The notes beneath the pieces were generated by a model. The model did not search any database. It was not told where the DNA came from and saw nothing but the letters and a program-made list of their open reading frames with translations. A program made the translations under genes and the position numbers. A DNA stretch of 64,000 nucleotides, taken from NCBI GenBank assembly GCA_029227815.1, contig CP118523.1, positions 558,001-622,000 on the forward strand. The letters are read 5' to 3'. Position 1 is the first letter of the stretch; every line of letters starts with the position of its first letter. This document shows positions 17,195 through 26,088 of the stretch, piece after piece. Source of the DNA: Clostridiaceae bacterium M8S5 (GTDB lineage: Bacteria; Bacillota; Clostridia; Tissierellales; MCWD3).

Positions 17195-18160
17195 GTGAAA
17201 ATAAATAAAAATATATTAGATGAATATTGTAATTATTTAGAAAATATGTATTGTGACGAAGTTATAGACGAGTTATTGAGCAAAAAATACATCATAGGGA
17301 AGGAATTTGGTAGTGGTGTTTTTTCTAGGATAAAATTAGAAGAAGGTTTGGAAATCTCAAAGTTTAAAATAGACAATATGCTAATAGATTTTGATAATTC
17401 TATATACAGTGATGATATTGTAGAAGTAGGTTATTGTTATAGTGGAAGTATAAAAATTATTATATTGCCTGATAATGAGGAATTCATTTACAAAAAAGGA
17501 GATGTATTTATTTATAAAATGCTGAACGATATTAAAGGTTTTAGATTTGTCTATGATAAAGCTAAAACGATATCTGTTCATATGAATTTTTATGAGGTAA
17601 AAAATGCTATAAACTCAATATGGGAAAATAAACTTATTATTGATTGGCAAAAATGTATAAATCGTATATTTAAAGAAGATGCTTTAATAATCCAAAAAGC
17701 TAGTTATAACTTAAAAAAGATAGCAGAAATGATTGATACAATATCATTAGATAGTATGATGAATTTTATGAAGTTAAAATTCAAGACAGGGGAGTTTTTA
17801 GCAGCCATACTTGAGGAAAAGTTAAATCAAAATCATGGCAAAGATGTCATTGACGAAGAAATGGTGTGTATAAATAAAGCTCGGAAAATAATAAATGAAA
17901 ACTTAGAAAATCCGCCATTAATTAAACAATTAGCTAAAGAATTGGATATAAGTGTATATAAGCTTCAAAAAGCATTTAAAAACATATTAGGAATTACGAT
18001 TTATCAATATATACAAGAGTCTAGATTAGAAAAAGCTAAATATTTATTAAAAAATACTTCAATGTCTATCATAGACATTTCAAATGAGATAGGATATTTG
18101 AATCCAAGTAAATTTGCAAGTTTATTTAAAATACAATCATATAACGCCATTAAAATATAG
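17195..18160 (+). CDS. AraC-family transcriptional regulator
   Basis: Likely activator of the adjacent ABC transporter genes. The N-terminal 200 residues form an effector domain with low similarity to named families. The C-terminal part (about 225-321) has the two helix-turn-helix units of AraC proteins: PLIKQLAKELDISVYKLQKAFKN and SIIDISNEIGYLNPSKFASLFK. The second ends abruptly in IQSYNAIKI rather than the usual GxxPxxYR, so the last turn is divergent or slightly shortened. GTG start after AAAGGGG. Genes of this YbtA-like type often sit beside siderophore ABC importers and respond to the ferric siderophore, which fits the Fur-like site downstream. Confidence 0.85.
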   Translation: MKINKNILDEYCNYLENMYCDEVIDELLSKKYIIGKEFGSGVFSRIKLEEGLEISKFKIDNMLIDFDNSIYSDDIVEVGYCYSGSIKIIILPDNEEFIYKKGDVFIYKMLNDIKGFRFVYDKAKTISVHMNFYEVKNAINSIWENKLIIDWQKCINRIFKEDALIIQKASYNLKKIAEMIDTISLDSMMNFMKLKFKTGEFLAAILEEKLNQNHGKDVIDEEMVCINKARKIINENLENPPLIKQLAKELDISVYKLQKAFKNILGITIYQYIQESRLEKAKYLLKNTSMSIIDISNEIGYLNPSKFASLFKIQSYNAIKI

Positions 18161-18191
18161 AAAAAAAATTAGTATAAATAAAAATAGCTAG

Positions 18192-18233
18192 ATGTTTCAA
18201 AAAACGATATTTGTTTTTTGGAGCATTTTTTTA
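18192..18233 (+). terminator. Rho-independent terminator of the AraC-family gene
   Basis: Hairpin with arms ATGTTTCAAAAAAC (18192-18205) and GTTTTTTGGAGCAT (18213-18226), paired apart from a small internal mismatch, followed by seven T residues. It separates the regulator from the ABC genes. Confidence 0.8.
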
Positions 18234-18251
18234 ATTTATCAGAGTAGAAAA

Positions 18252-18266
18252 TGATTATCAATATCA
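18252..18266. promoter_or_regulatory. Fur-box-like operator
   Basis: TGATTAT-C-AATATCA fits the 7-1-7 Fur box (TGATAAT-N-ATTATCA) with one mismatch in each half. It lies just upstream of the truncated ABC gene and 3' of the AraC terminator, where an iron-responsive promoter for the transporter operon would be expected. Confidence 0.5.
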
Positions 18267-19337
18267 ATAAGATATATAGTAGGAGAGTATGCAGATTATT
18301 GGGCTAAACTTACAAAAAAAATGGCACCGCTTTATGGAGTTTTTCTTGTAATTATAGATTCTGGATTACTATGTATAATTCCTATAGGAGGTATTATGTT
18401 TTTAAATGGTAGTATAAATGGTTCAACTTATATACTATTCTTATTATTAAGTTCAAGTTTTCTTAACTCATTTAAACAGTTATTACAATTTGGTTCTAAA
18501 TTTTCAATGTTACTTGAGGGAGCTGGAAAGGTAAGAGATATTATTAACCATGAACCTCAAGAGCAAGGGCATAAAACATTTGATAGAAAAATTCAAGGAA
18601 GAATACAGTTTAATAATATTACTTTTAAATATGATAAAAAAGAAGTTATTAAAAATCTGTCACTCACTATAAAACCTAAGAACATAGTTGCACTTGTAGG
18701 GCCTTCGGGCTCAGGTAAAACAACACTAGGGCAATTAGTAGGAAGGTTTTGGGATGTAGAGAAAGGTAATATAACTATAGATGGAATAGATATAAAAGAA
18801 TTAAAAATGGATGAATTAATGAAAAATGTTTCTTTTGTCTTTCAAGATGTATTCATGTTACATGATACTATAGAAGAGAATATTAGAATGGGACTTGATA
18901 GAAGTTTAGAAGAAATAACTAGAGCAAGCAAGAAAGCTCAGATTCATGATTTTATAATGAGCCTTCCAAATGGATATGAAACCAAACTTGGTGAAAATGG
19001 AGTAAAACTTAGTGGTGGAGAAAAGCAAAGAATATCTATAGCAAGAGCAATATTAAAAGATAGCCCTATTGTGGTTCTTGATGAAGTAACTTCATATTCA
19101 GACGTTGAAAATGAAAGTAAGATACAAAAAGCACTTAGTATATTATTAGAAGATAAAACAGCTATAATTATTGCCCATAGACTATATACTATCAAAAACG
19201 TAGATGAAATAATAGTCCTTGATGAAGGGGAAATAGTAGAAAAAGGGACTCATAGTTCGCTGATGAATAAAGGTGGTTTATACAATCATCTTTGGAATAT
19301 GTATGATTACGAAGTTGTAGAGGAAAGAGGTGCTTAA
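18255..19337 (+). pseudogene. 5'-truncated ABC half-transporter (ATPase domain intact, most membrane domain missing)
   Basis: The C-terminal nucleotide-binding domain is complete: Walker A GPSGSGKTT, signature LSGGEKQRISIARAIL, Walker B IVVLDEVTSYSD and switch His in IIIAHRLY. Intact exporter-fold half-transporters are about 580 residues, like the 575-residue partner downstream. Here only the last two membrane helices remain before the ATPase. The open frame begins after a stop at 18252 and already reads YADYWAKLTKKMAP, an internal transporter sequence, directly beside the Fur-like box. This looks like a deletion fusing the promoter to the middle of the gene. ATG 18321 lacks a ribosome site; the AGGAG at 18281 serves an out-of-frame ATG. 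The residual 338 residues could still be made at low level. Confidence 0.65.
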
Positions 19338-19338
19338 T

Positions 19339-21063
19339 ATGTTTTCAGATATAAGGAAATTGATGGGCAGAGATGGCAAGAAGCTAAGAAAACCTATTAT
19401 ATTATTAACTATAGATTCTTTGTTCCATATGTTTTTTTATGGAATGATGTATTTTGTTTTATTAGATTTAATGAATAAAGATTTAAGCTATTCAAAGATA
19501 AAAACATACTCTATAATCATGATAGTTGCATTTATATGTAGAGCTATAGTTAATACAAAAGGCTATGCAGGTATACAAATGAATGGTGCAAGGATTGTAG
19601 AAAAGATGCGTATATCTTTAGGAGATCATATCAGGAATATTAATCTAGGATATTTTAATAAAAACAGTATTGGCAACTTGTCAAATATAATGACAAATGA
19701 TTTACAAGACTTTGAAATGGTAATTACACATAGCACAAGTGATTTAATAAGAACTATTTTTTTAAGTATTTACCTTCTTGCTATAACATTTGTAATTAAC
19801 ATCCAGCTGGCATTTATTCAGCTTGTTATAGCGATGCTTGCAATACCAATAATTTATTTAGGTGGTAAAAGATTAGCTAAAGTAGGAAAACACAAAAAGC
19901 AAGTGATGAATGAAGTTATATCGAGAATAGTTGAATATCTAAGTGGAATGCAAGTGTTTAAAGCTTTTAATCTCGTTGGGAAAAAATTTGTTAGACTAGA
20001 AAAATCCTTTAGAGATTTTAAGAAGGAAAGTATTAGAATGGAAGTATCAATAGTACCATATGTGTTGATTTTTCAGATAATACTTGATTTAAGTTTTCCT
20101 ATATTATTAATAATATCTACTATAAAGTTTGGAGCGGGAAGTATAAATAAGAGAGAATTTTTAACGTTTATAATAATCAACGTAGCACTTATAAATGTAC
20201 TAAAAGCTTTTGGAGCACATTATAGTGAATTTAGATATCTAAAATTAGCTTCTGACAAACTTACTAAAACATACAACCGACCACAAATGAGTTATATACA
20301 TGAAGATGCTAATTTAAATAATTATGATATAGAATTTAAAGATGTGTGTTTTGAGTATGAAGAAGGTAAAAAGGTTTTAGATAAGTTGAGTTTTACAGCA
20401 AAAGAGGGTACAATGACAGCTCTAATAGGTCCTTCAGGATCAGGCAAAACCACAGTTACCAGTTTAATAGCTAGATTTTGGGATGTTAAAACGGGTTTAA
20501 TAAAAATAGGAGGTAAAGACATCAGAGATATTAAACCAGATTCTTTACTAAAGCATATAAGCATGGTATTTCAAGATGTATACTTGTTGAATGACTCAGT
20601 TTATAACAATATTAAATTAGGAAATCCTAGAGCATCTAAAGAAGAGGTTGTTAAAGCAGCAAAGATAGCAAATTGTCATGAGTTTATAGAAAACATGGAA
20701 GACAAGTATGATACTGTAATTGGAGAAGGTGGATCAACGTTATCGGGAGGTGAAAAGCAAAGAATATCAATTGCTAGAGCTATATTAAAAGATGCTCCTA
20801 TAATACTTTTAGATGAAGCTACTGCTTCTCTTGATGCAGATAATGAAGTAGAAATCAGAAAATCTATTAAAGAGCTTGTAGCTAATAAAACAGTAATAGT
20901 AATAGCGCATAGATTAAATACGATTAAAGATGCACAGCAGATTATTGTGTTAAATGAAGGAAGCGTTCTAGAAATAGGGAATCATAACCAACTGATAAAA
21001 AATAAAAAAAGATATTATCACATGTATAGCGAAATGGAAAAAGCAAAAAAATGGGTTATATAG
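19339..21063 (+). CDS. ABC half-transporter (membrane plus ATPase domains), siderophore-type
   Basis: Full-length 575-residue exporter-fold half-transporter. Six membrane helices lie in residues 20-300 and the ATPase in about 330-575: Walker A GPSGSGKTT, Q-loop MVFQDVYLLNDSVYNN, signature LSGGEKQRISIARAIL, Walker B IILLDEATASLD and switch His IVIAHRLN. ATG 19339 lies two bases after the upstream gene's stop with GAGGTG before it. Paired half-transporters behind an AraC regulator and a Fur-like site resemble YbtPQ/IrtAB-type siderophore importers. With its partner truncated, it may be non-functional or work as a homodimer. Confidence 0.88.
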   Translation: MFSDIRKLMGRDGKKLRKPIILLTIDSLFHMFFYGMMYFVLLDLMNKDLSYSKIKTYSIIMIVAFICRAIVNTKGYAGIQMNGARIVEKMRISLGDHIRNINLGYFNKNSIGNLSNIMTNDLQDFEMVITHSTSDLIRTIFLSIYLLAITFVINIQLAFIQLVIAMLAIPIIYLGGKRLAKVGKHKKQVMNEVISRIVEYLSGMQVFKAFNLVGKKFVRLEKSFRDFKKESIRMEVSIVPYVLIFQIILDLSFPILLIISTIKFGAGSINKREFLTFIIINVALINVLKAFGAHYSEFRYLKLASDKLTKTYNRPQMSYIHEDANLNNYDIEFKDVCFEYEEGKKVLDKLSFTAKEGTMTALIGPSGSGKTTVTSLIARFWDVKTGLIKIGGKDIRDIKPDSLLKHISMVFQDVYLLNDSVYNNIKLGNPRASKEEVVKAAKIANCHEFIENMEDKYDTVIGEGGSTLSGGEKQRISIARAILKDAPIILLDEATASLDADNEVEIRKSIKELVANKTVIVIAHRLNTIKDAQQIIVLNEGSVLEIGNHNQLIKNKKRYYHMYSEMEKAKKWVI

Positions 21064-21157
21064 CACCCAATATCAAAACTTTAGCTAGATTTAGAAACCA
21101 AAGATTATAGTATTAAAAATATGTATAGTCTATTTTGATTTGAAAGGGGTAAAAACA

Positions 21158-22177
21158 ATGAAACCTATAGTAGATGTGAAAAAAGAATACAGATATCTAT
21201 TCAATATTAGAGAGGGAGAATTAAGGAAAAAATTATTATTTTCAGCTATAGAACTTGATTTATTTACTCATCTGGAAGAATTTAAGTCAGCTAAAGAAAT
21301 TGCAGAAGAAATGAATTATAATATCGTTAATACTGAACATATATTAAATGCTTTAACAAGCATAGATTTACTCGAAAAGAAGTCTGGAAAATTTAAAAAC
21401 AGTGAAATTGCAAATTCACATCTTTCAAGAAATTCAGATGGTTTTGCGGGAGACTTAATAATAGACTATGATTCAGCGATTGGACTTAATAAGATGGATA
21501 TAGTTAAGTCAGTTAAAGAAGGGGCTAGTATTTATAACGGTAAAGATGGATTCGAGGCATTAAAAATGTATGAAGATTACACCACATTTTTGATAGAAAG
21601 TCAACGTATAGGAAGGGCTAAAGAATTTTGTGATGTAGTAAAACAATTACCTGAATTCAAAGACTTCAAAAAGATGCTTGATTTAGGCGGTGGAGCAGGG
21701 CTTATTGGAATATGTATAGGGCAAGAAAAAGAAGATATCGAAGGGGTAATATTTGATACGCCAAATAGTATAAATGTTACTAAGAGATGTATAAAAGAAT
21801 ATAATATAGAAGATCGGTTTACAACAATAGCTGGAAACTATCAGGAAGATGATATCGGATATGGATATGATTTAGTTTTAGCGATAGGAACTCTAAATTT
21901 TGCAAAAGATAATTTAGATATAGTAACTAAAAAAATATATGATAGTTTAAATGATAAAGGAGTATTTATTAGCATATCTGATGGTATAACAGATGATGGA
22001 ACTAAACCTGTCAGAGCTATCTTAACGTGGTTACCAGCAGTTTTACAAGGTATTGACTTTTATCTAGAGCAAGGACAGGTAAGTAAATCAGCTTTAAATA
22101 ATGGATTTAGCAGTGTATCTAGAAAAACCATAGAATTTTTAAATGCTGAATTAGATGTAGATATACTTAGGAAGTAG
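21158..22177 (+). CDS. SAM-dependent O-methyltransferase-like protein
   Basis: Small-molecule methyltransferase of the HIOMT/plant O-methyltransferase type. Residues 15-95 are a winged-helix dimerisation domain (LFSAIELDLFTHLEEF, HILNALTSIDLL). Residues 150-335 are a Rossmann domain with motif I LDLGGGAGLIGI and the acidic strand-end segment VIFDTPN. AAAGGGG precedes ATG 21158; a TTG further upstream overlaps this site and is unlikely. It follows the ABC gene by 94 bases and may belong to the same operon, for example in modifying or processing an imported metallophore; the substrate is unknown. Confidence 0.82.
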   Translation: MKPIVDVKKEYRYLFNIREGELRKKLLFSAIELDLFTHLEEFKSAKEIAEEMNYNIVNTEHILNALTSIDLLEKKSGKFKNSEIANSHLSRNSDGFAGDLIIDYDSAIGLNKMDIVKSVKEGASIYNGKDGFEALKMYEDYTTFLIESQRIGRAKEFCDVVKQLPEFKDFKKMLDLGGGAGLIGICIGQEKEDIEGVIFDTPNSINVTKRCIKEYNIEDRFTTIAGNYQEDDIGYGYDLVLAIGTLNFAKDNLDIVTKKIYDSLNDKGVFISISDGITDDGTKPVRAILTWLPAVLQGIDFYLEQGQVSKSALNNGFSSVSRKTIEFLNAELDVDILRK

Positions 22178-22192
22178 ATGATTTATCTAGTT

Positions 22193-22399
22193 AAGTGCTA
22201 TCTCGTAAAGAGAAGCACTTCAGACTGTAGACAAAAGCCCAATTTCTGCGTTGTTGTTAAAATTTCCGTTGCTCACTTACCTCTAAGTAAGCTCTGCTAC
22301 TCAATTTTAACACCCCTTGAAATTGAACTCTTACTACAGTCTGCTATTTAGATGACTTTGTCATCAACCTAAAGTGCTATCTCGTAAAGAGAAGCACTT
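22193..22399. repeat. Duplicated 28-bp terminator hairpin flanking a 151-bp MITE-like element
   Basis: An identical 28-base hairpin (arms AAGTGCT/AGCACTT plus CTC/GAG) occurs at 22193-22220 and 22372-22399; the second copy is followed by a T-run and works as a terminator. Between them lies 22221-22371. Its outer part has inverted ends CAGACTGTAG (22221-22230) and CTACAGTCTG (22334-22343) with nested internal inverted repeats, followed by a small GATGAC/GTCATC hairpin at 22351-22365. The same element, reverse-complemented, occurs at 53715-53859. No transposase is encoded. This is consistent with a non-autonomous mobile repeat. Confidence 0.75.
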
Positions 22400-22428
22400 A
22401 TTTTTTATTTGATATAAATATAAATTCA

Positions 22429-22456
22429 TTTACAGTTTACTAATGTAAGGTATAAT
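22429..22456 (+). promoter_or_regulatory. Sigma-A-like promoter for the CAT-fold gene
   Basis: TTTACA at 22429-22434 and TATAAT at 22451-22456 with 16-base spacing, 38 bases before the start codon at 22495. Confidence 0.55.
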
Positions 22457-22494
22457 ATAGATAGTATGCATTAAAAAACTAAAAGGAGAAAAAT

Positions 22495-23133
22495 ATGAAG
22501 TATATTGATATCCAAAATTGGAAGAGAAAGAAGCAATTTGATTTTTTCAAAAAAATGGATTACCCTCACTTTAATATATGTGCTAATATAGATATAACTA
22601 ATTGGTATAAATATATTAAAGAGAAAAATATACCTTTTTTTATTTCAATAGTTTATGTAGCGACAAGGACAGCTAACAGCATAGCTGAGTTTAAGCTTAG
22701 AATACGTGGTGATGAAGTAGTAGAGCACGATTTTGTAAGTCCAGCAACTACAATTATGACAGAAGAAGGGGTATTTGATTTCTGTGATATAGAATATAAT
22801 AGCAACTTTAGATTATTTGAAAAAACAGCTAAGACTCAAATTAACAAGTCCAAAAAGGAAGTTTCACTTAATCCTTCTCAAAGAGATGATTTATTATATA
22901 TGACAAGTATTCCATGGGTTTCATTTACCAGCGCAAGTCATCCTATTAGTATGAATCCAGTTGACTGTATACCTAGAATAGCATGGGGCAAATATTTTAA
23001 GGAGAACAAAAATATAAAACTGCCATTATCAGTTCAAGTTCATCACGCACTTATGGATGGATCACATGCTGGAGAATATTTTACATTATTCCAAGGCTTT
23101 GTTGATAAACCAGAGGAGATATTAAGTTTATAG
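22495..23133 (+). CDS. Chloramphenicol acetyltransferase-fold protein
   Basis: Trimeric CAT-type acetyl-CoA-dependent acyltransferase, 212 residues, the normal family length. The catalytic motif near residue 185 is HHALMDGSHAGEYF, matching HHxxxDG. PWVSFTSASHP and ISIVYVATRTAN are also typical positions. Whether it confers chloramphenicol resistance cannot be read from sequence; many chromosomal clostridial members are called CAT-like with unknown acceptors. Good AAAAGGAG site. It has its own promoter and is followed closely by the reductase gene. Confidence 0.85.
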   Translation: MKYIDIQNWKRKKQFDFFKKMDYPHFNICANIDITNWYKYIKEKNIPFFISIVYVATRTANSIAEFKLRIRGDEVVEHDFVSPATTIMTEEGVFDFCDIEYNSNFRLFEKTAKTQINKSKKEVSLNPSQRDDLLYMTSIPWVSFTSASHPISMNPVDCIPRIAWGKYFKENKNIKLPLSVQVHHALMDGSHAGEYFTLFQGFVDKPEEILSL

Positions 23134-23146
23134 ATTGGAGGTATAC

Positions 23147-23965
23147 ATGGAAAAGGTATTAGTATTAGGGGCTAGCGGGTTGATTGGCAAAGCTATAGTA
23201 AATGAATTAAAGTATAAAAAAGAGTACTTGATTTATACAACGTACTACCATAATAAACCAAAGAAAACGGATAATTGCTATAAAATGGATGTAAATAATT
23301 TAAATTATATAGTAACATTATTAGATGATATAAAACCTCATATAGTCATATCTTGTTTAAGAGGAGATTTCAAAAAACAGCTAACATTTCATACCACTGT
23401 TGCAAAACAGCTTAAAAAAAGCAAAGGAAAGCTTTATTACTGTTCAACAGCGAATGTGTTTGATGATTCTCTTACCAAACCATATACTGAATATGACAGA
23501 GTTAAAGCAAAATCAGAGTATGGCAGATTTAAAATAGAATGTGAAAAAGTGATAATGGATATTCTAGGTGATGATGCTCTTATACTAAGATTCCCTCAAG
23601 TGATGAGTAAAAATGGAGGGAGAATGGATCAAATTGTAAAAGCTTTAAAAAATAATGAAAAAATAAAAGTGTTCCCCAATTTGATATTTAACACTGTTAC
23701 AGATATCATAATCGCAAAAAAATTATCTTATATAATCACAAACAAGTTAAAGGGTATATTTCATATTACTGCCTCAGATACTATTAATCATAGTGCTTTT
23801 TATAAAGAGTTAGCTGAGAGATTAGGATATAAATATGATAATATAGAAGAAGATATGAATGTAGCAGGTTGTTTTGCATTACATTCAGTTAGAGAAGATG
23901 ATTATAATCCTCGTATTGAAATTACCAATACGCAGGTTATAGATTATTTGTGTGAAAACTTTTAA
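23147..23965 (+). CDS. NAD(P)-dependent reductase/epimerase, RmlD-like
   Basis: Short-chain dehydrogenase-fold protein resembling dTDP-4-dehydrorhamnose reductase. The N-terminal dinucleotide motif is VLVLGASGLIGKAI. The active-site region is divergent: the expected YxxxK is represented by YGRFKIECEK near residue 125. GGAGG at 23137-23141 sets ATG 23147. Rhamnose synthesis partners are absent nearby, so it is better called an RmlD-like sugar-nucleotide or polyketide-type reductase. It probably shares a transcript with the genes on both sides. Confidence 0.78.
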   Translation: MEKVLVLGASGLIGKAIVNELKYKKEYLIYTTYYHNKPKKTDNCYKMDVNNLNYIVTLLDDIKPHIVISCLRGDFKKQLTFHTTVAKQLKKSKGKLYYCSTANVFDDSLTKPYTEYDRVKAKSEYGRFKIECEKVIMDILGDDALILRFPQVMSKNGGRMDQIVKALKNNEKIKVFPNLIFNTVTDIIIAKKLSYIITNKLKGIFHITASDTINHSAFYKELAERLGYKYDNIEEDMNVAGCFALHSVREDDYNPRIEITNTQVIDYLCENF

Positions 23966-23992
23966 ATCAATAAATATTATAAGGAGAATTAA

Positions 23993-25048
23993 ATGAAAAT
24001 AGTAAAAGGAATATTAGCAATCATATGTATTTTTATATTAATATTAGGTGGATATTTTCTATATATGACTGTCACTGATTATAAACCAGAAGATATTATC
24101 CAGCTAAAAGCAGAGAATAATACTCAGAGAATTTTGAGTAAAAACATGGAAATATCAGCTATGATATTCAACATAGGGTATTGTGGATTAGATAAAAAAC
24201 AGGATTTTTTCATGGATGGAGGGACAGGCTCTAGAGCAGAAAGTAAGGAAAAAGTTTTTGAGAATCTCAACCAAATAACAACATTTATTAAAAATAAGGA
24301 TGTAGATTTCTTATTATTACAAGAAGTAGATGAAAAAGCTACTAGAAGCTATAATATAAATCAATTCGAGCATATTAAGAATGTTTTAGATAGTTATAAT
24401 GCAACGTTTTGTGTTAATTATAAAGTTCCGTGGGTTCCAGTTCCAATTACTAAGCCACACGGAAAAGTAGAATCTGGGTTAGCAACATTTAGCAAATACA
24501 AGGTTGATAAAGTTACTAGATTTAAACTTCCAGGCGAAGAAAAATGGCCTAGACGACTTGCGCTTTTAGATCGTTGTTTCTTAGAGAGCAGAGTACCTAT
24601 AGAGGATGGAAGTGAGCTTATATTGCTCAATGTTCATTTATCTGCATACGATAAAGGTGGAATTATAAGAAGACAACAATTAGGGTTTTTAAAGGAATAT
24701 ATAAAAAATGAATATGAAAAAGGTAACTATATTGTAGTTGGAGGAGATTGGAACCATCTAGTACCAGGTGCAGATTTAGATATATTCGGCAATAAAGATG
24801 AGTGGCCAGAGTGGTTACAAAAAATACCTGATGATTTTAAGTCAGAAAATTTTAGCTTTGAACTTGATAAAAATGTCGCTACTCATAGATCACTAGATTC
24901 GTCATATGAAAAAGGAAATAACTATTTATCCATTATAGATGGTTATTTAGTGTCTAAAAACATTAATGTATTAGAAACAATGGGTGAGAAACTGGAATTC
25001 AAAAATTCAGATCATAATCCTGTGTCTATAAAATTCACATTAAAATAA
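23993..25048 (+). CDS. Membrane-anchored endonuclease/exonuclease/phosphatase-family protein
   Basis: EEP-fold phosphoesterase. An N-terminal membrane anchor (residues 5-27) places the catalytic domain outside the cell. Metal and active-site motifs are present: SAMIFNIGYCG, LLLQEVDEKA (catalytic Glu), NVHLSAY, VVGGDWNH (Asp/Asn) and SDHNPVSI (Asp-His). The extracellular EEP fold occurs in nucleases, sphingomyelinases and inositol phosphatases, and I cannot choose between these. AAGGAG precedes ATG 23993. The ArsC-like gene follows 16 bases later. Confidence 0.85.
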   Translation: MKIVKGILAIICIFILILGGYFLYMTVTDYKPEDIIQLKAENNTQRILSKNMEISAMIFNIGYCGLDKKQDFFMDGGTGSRAESKEKVFENLNQITTFIKNKDVDFLLLQEVDEKATRSYNINQFEHIKNVLDSYNATFCVNYKVPWVPVPITKPHGKVESGLATFSKYKVDKVTRFKLPGEEKWPRRLALLDRCFLESRVPIEDGSELILLNVHLSAYDKGGIIRRQQLGFLKEYIKNEYEKGNYIVVGGDWNHLVPGADLDIFGNKDEWPEWLQKIPDDFKSENFSFELDKNVATHRSLDSSYEKGNNYLSIIDGYLVSKNINVLETMGEKLEFKNSDHNPVSIKFTLK

Positions 25049-25064
25049 TAATATGGAGGCCAAT

Positions 25065-25472
25065 ATGAAATATAAAATAGCATTTGTATGTGTTCATAAT
25101 TCATGTAGAAGTCAGATGGCAGAAGCTTTTGCAAAAAAATTAGCAAGTGATATATTCAACGTGTATTCAGCCGGAACTGAAAAATACCACGAAGTAAAAC
25201 CTAAAGCAGTCAAAGTCATGGAGGAAATAGGTATTGACATGAAAGAACACAAGCCCAAATTGTTATCAGATATACCCGATAATCTAGATATATTGATAAC
25301 TATGGGGTGCAATGTATTGTGTCCTTTTGTTTCAAACAGATATTCTGAAGATTGGGGTTTAGATGACCCTTCTGGAGGGTCAATAGAAGATTTTAGAAAT
25401 ACAAGAGGTATTATAAAAGAGAAGATGGATAAATTCATACAAGATTTTAAGAATGGTAAAATAAAGTTATAG
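25065..25472 (+). CDS. Arsenate reductase/low-molecular-weight protein-tyrosine-phosphatase family protein
   Basis: Cysteine-based LMW-PTP fold used by thioredoxin-coupled ArsC to reduce arsenate. The P-loop CVHNSCRS (CX5R) starts at residue 9. A second pair of cysteines lies in MGCNVLCPF near residue 83, and the general acid is in WGLDDPSGG. The C(n)/C(n+4) pair differs from the wider spacing in Staphylococcus and Bacillus ArsC, so a phosphatase role remains possible. GGAGG sets ATG 25065. No arsR or arsB lies beside it. It is the last gene before a terminator. Confidence 0.8.
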   Translation: MKYKIAFVCVHNSCRSQMAEAFAKKLASDIFNVYSAGTEKYHEVKPKAVKVMEEIGIDMKEHKPKLLSDIPDNLDILITMGCNVLCPFVSNRYSEDWGLDDPSGGSIEDFRNTRGIIKEKMDKFIQDFKNGKIKL

Positions 25473-25483
25473 GCTCAATATAA

Positions 25484-25530
25484 AGATGACCATATCAATT
25501 TGCTCAGGTTGAAACTTATGGTCATCTTTT
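25484..25530 (+). terminator. Rho-independent terminator
   Basis: Eleven-base perfect stem AGATGACCATA (25484-25494) with TATGGTCATCT (25517-25527), then a T-rich run. It ends the gene group from the CAT-fold gene to the ArsC-like gene. Confidence 0.9.
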
Positions 25531-26088
25531 TATGTTTTTGTAGTATCACTAACTAAATTCAACAAATTGTCTATAAATCTTGGATTCGAGTAGAAATTAT
25601 AAAAATTCGGCAAAGTATACTTAAAATAAAAGAAAATGTCGAATTTTATAATTTTAAAATACAAAAACAGTGACTCTGGTATGATAATTACAGGAACAAT
25701 TGATTAGGAAAAAATATTTTGTTAAAATGTTTATATAACGAATTACAGTAGTGAATATCTGCTTGTAAGTAACATGCTTATATATTGCTAAATGTATACT
25801 TAACTTGCAAAATGATTCAATTGGAAATGTAAAAAAAATACTTGGTAAATTTTACGCAGTGAAAATGTTTGATATTTATATTATTATTAAATTAGACTAT
25901 ATTATGGAATAAGTTTTGTTATTTTTAGGAATTAATAATCTGAAATATTATTTATGGTTAGTTTAGATTTAGAGTAAAGAACTATGATCGAGAATGCAGT
26001 ATAGTTGTTAATTTTCACTAATTATTATTATTGAATTTATAAAAGTTGGGTAAATTAATACAAAAAGATCAATTGGAGTGATTATTGT
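25531..26088. other. AT-rich intergenic region upstream of agrA
   Basis: About 560 bases without a credible gene. I see no strong hairpin, repeat or canonical promoter. It should hold the promoter for the agrA-agrC pair. The ribosome site TTGGAGTG lies at its end. Confidence 0.5.
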
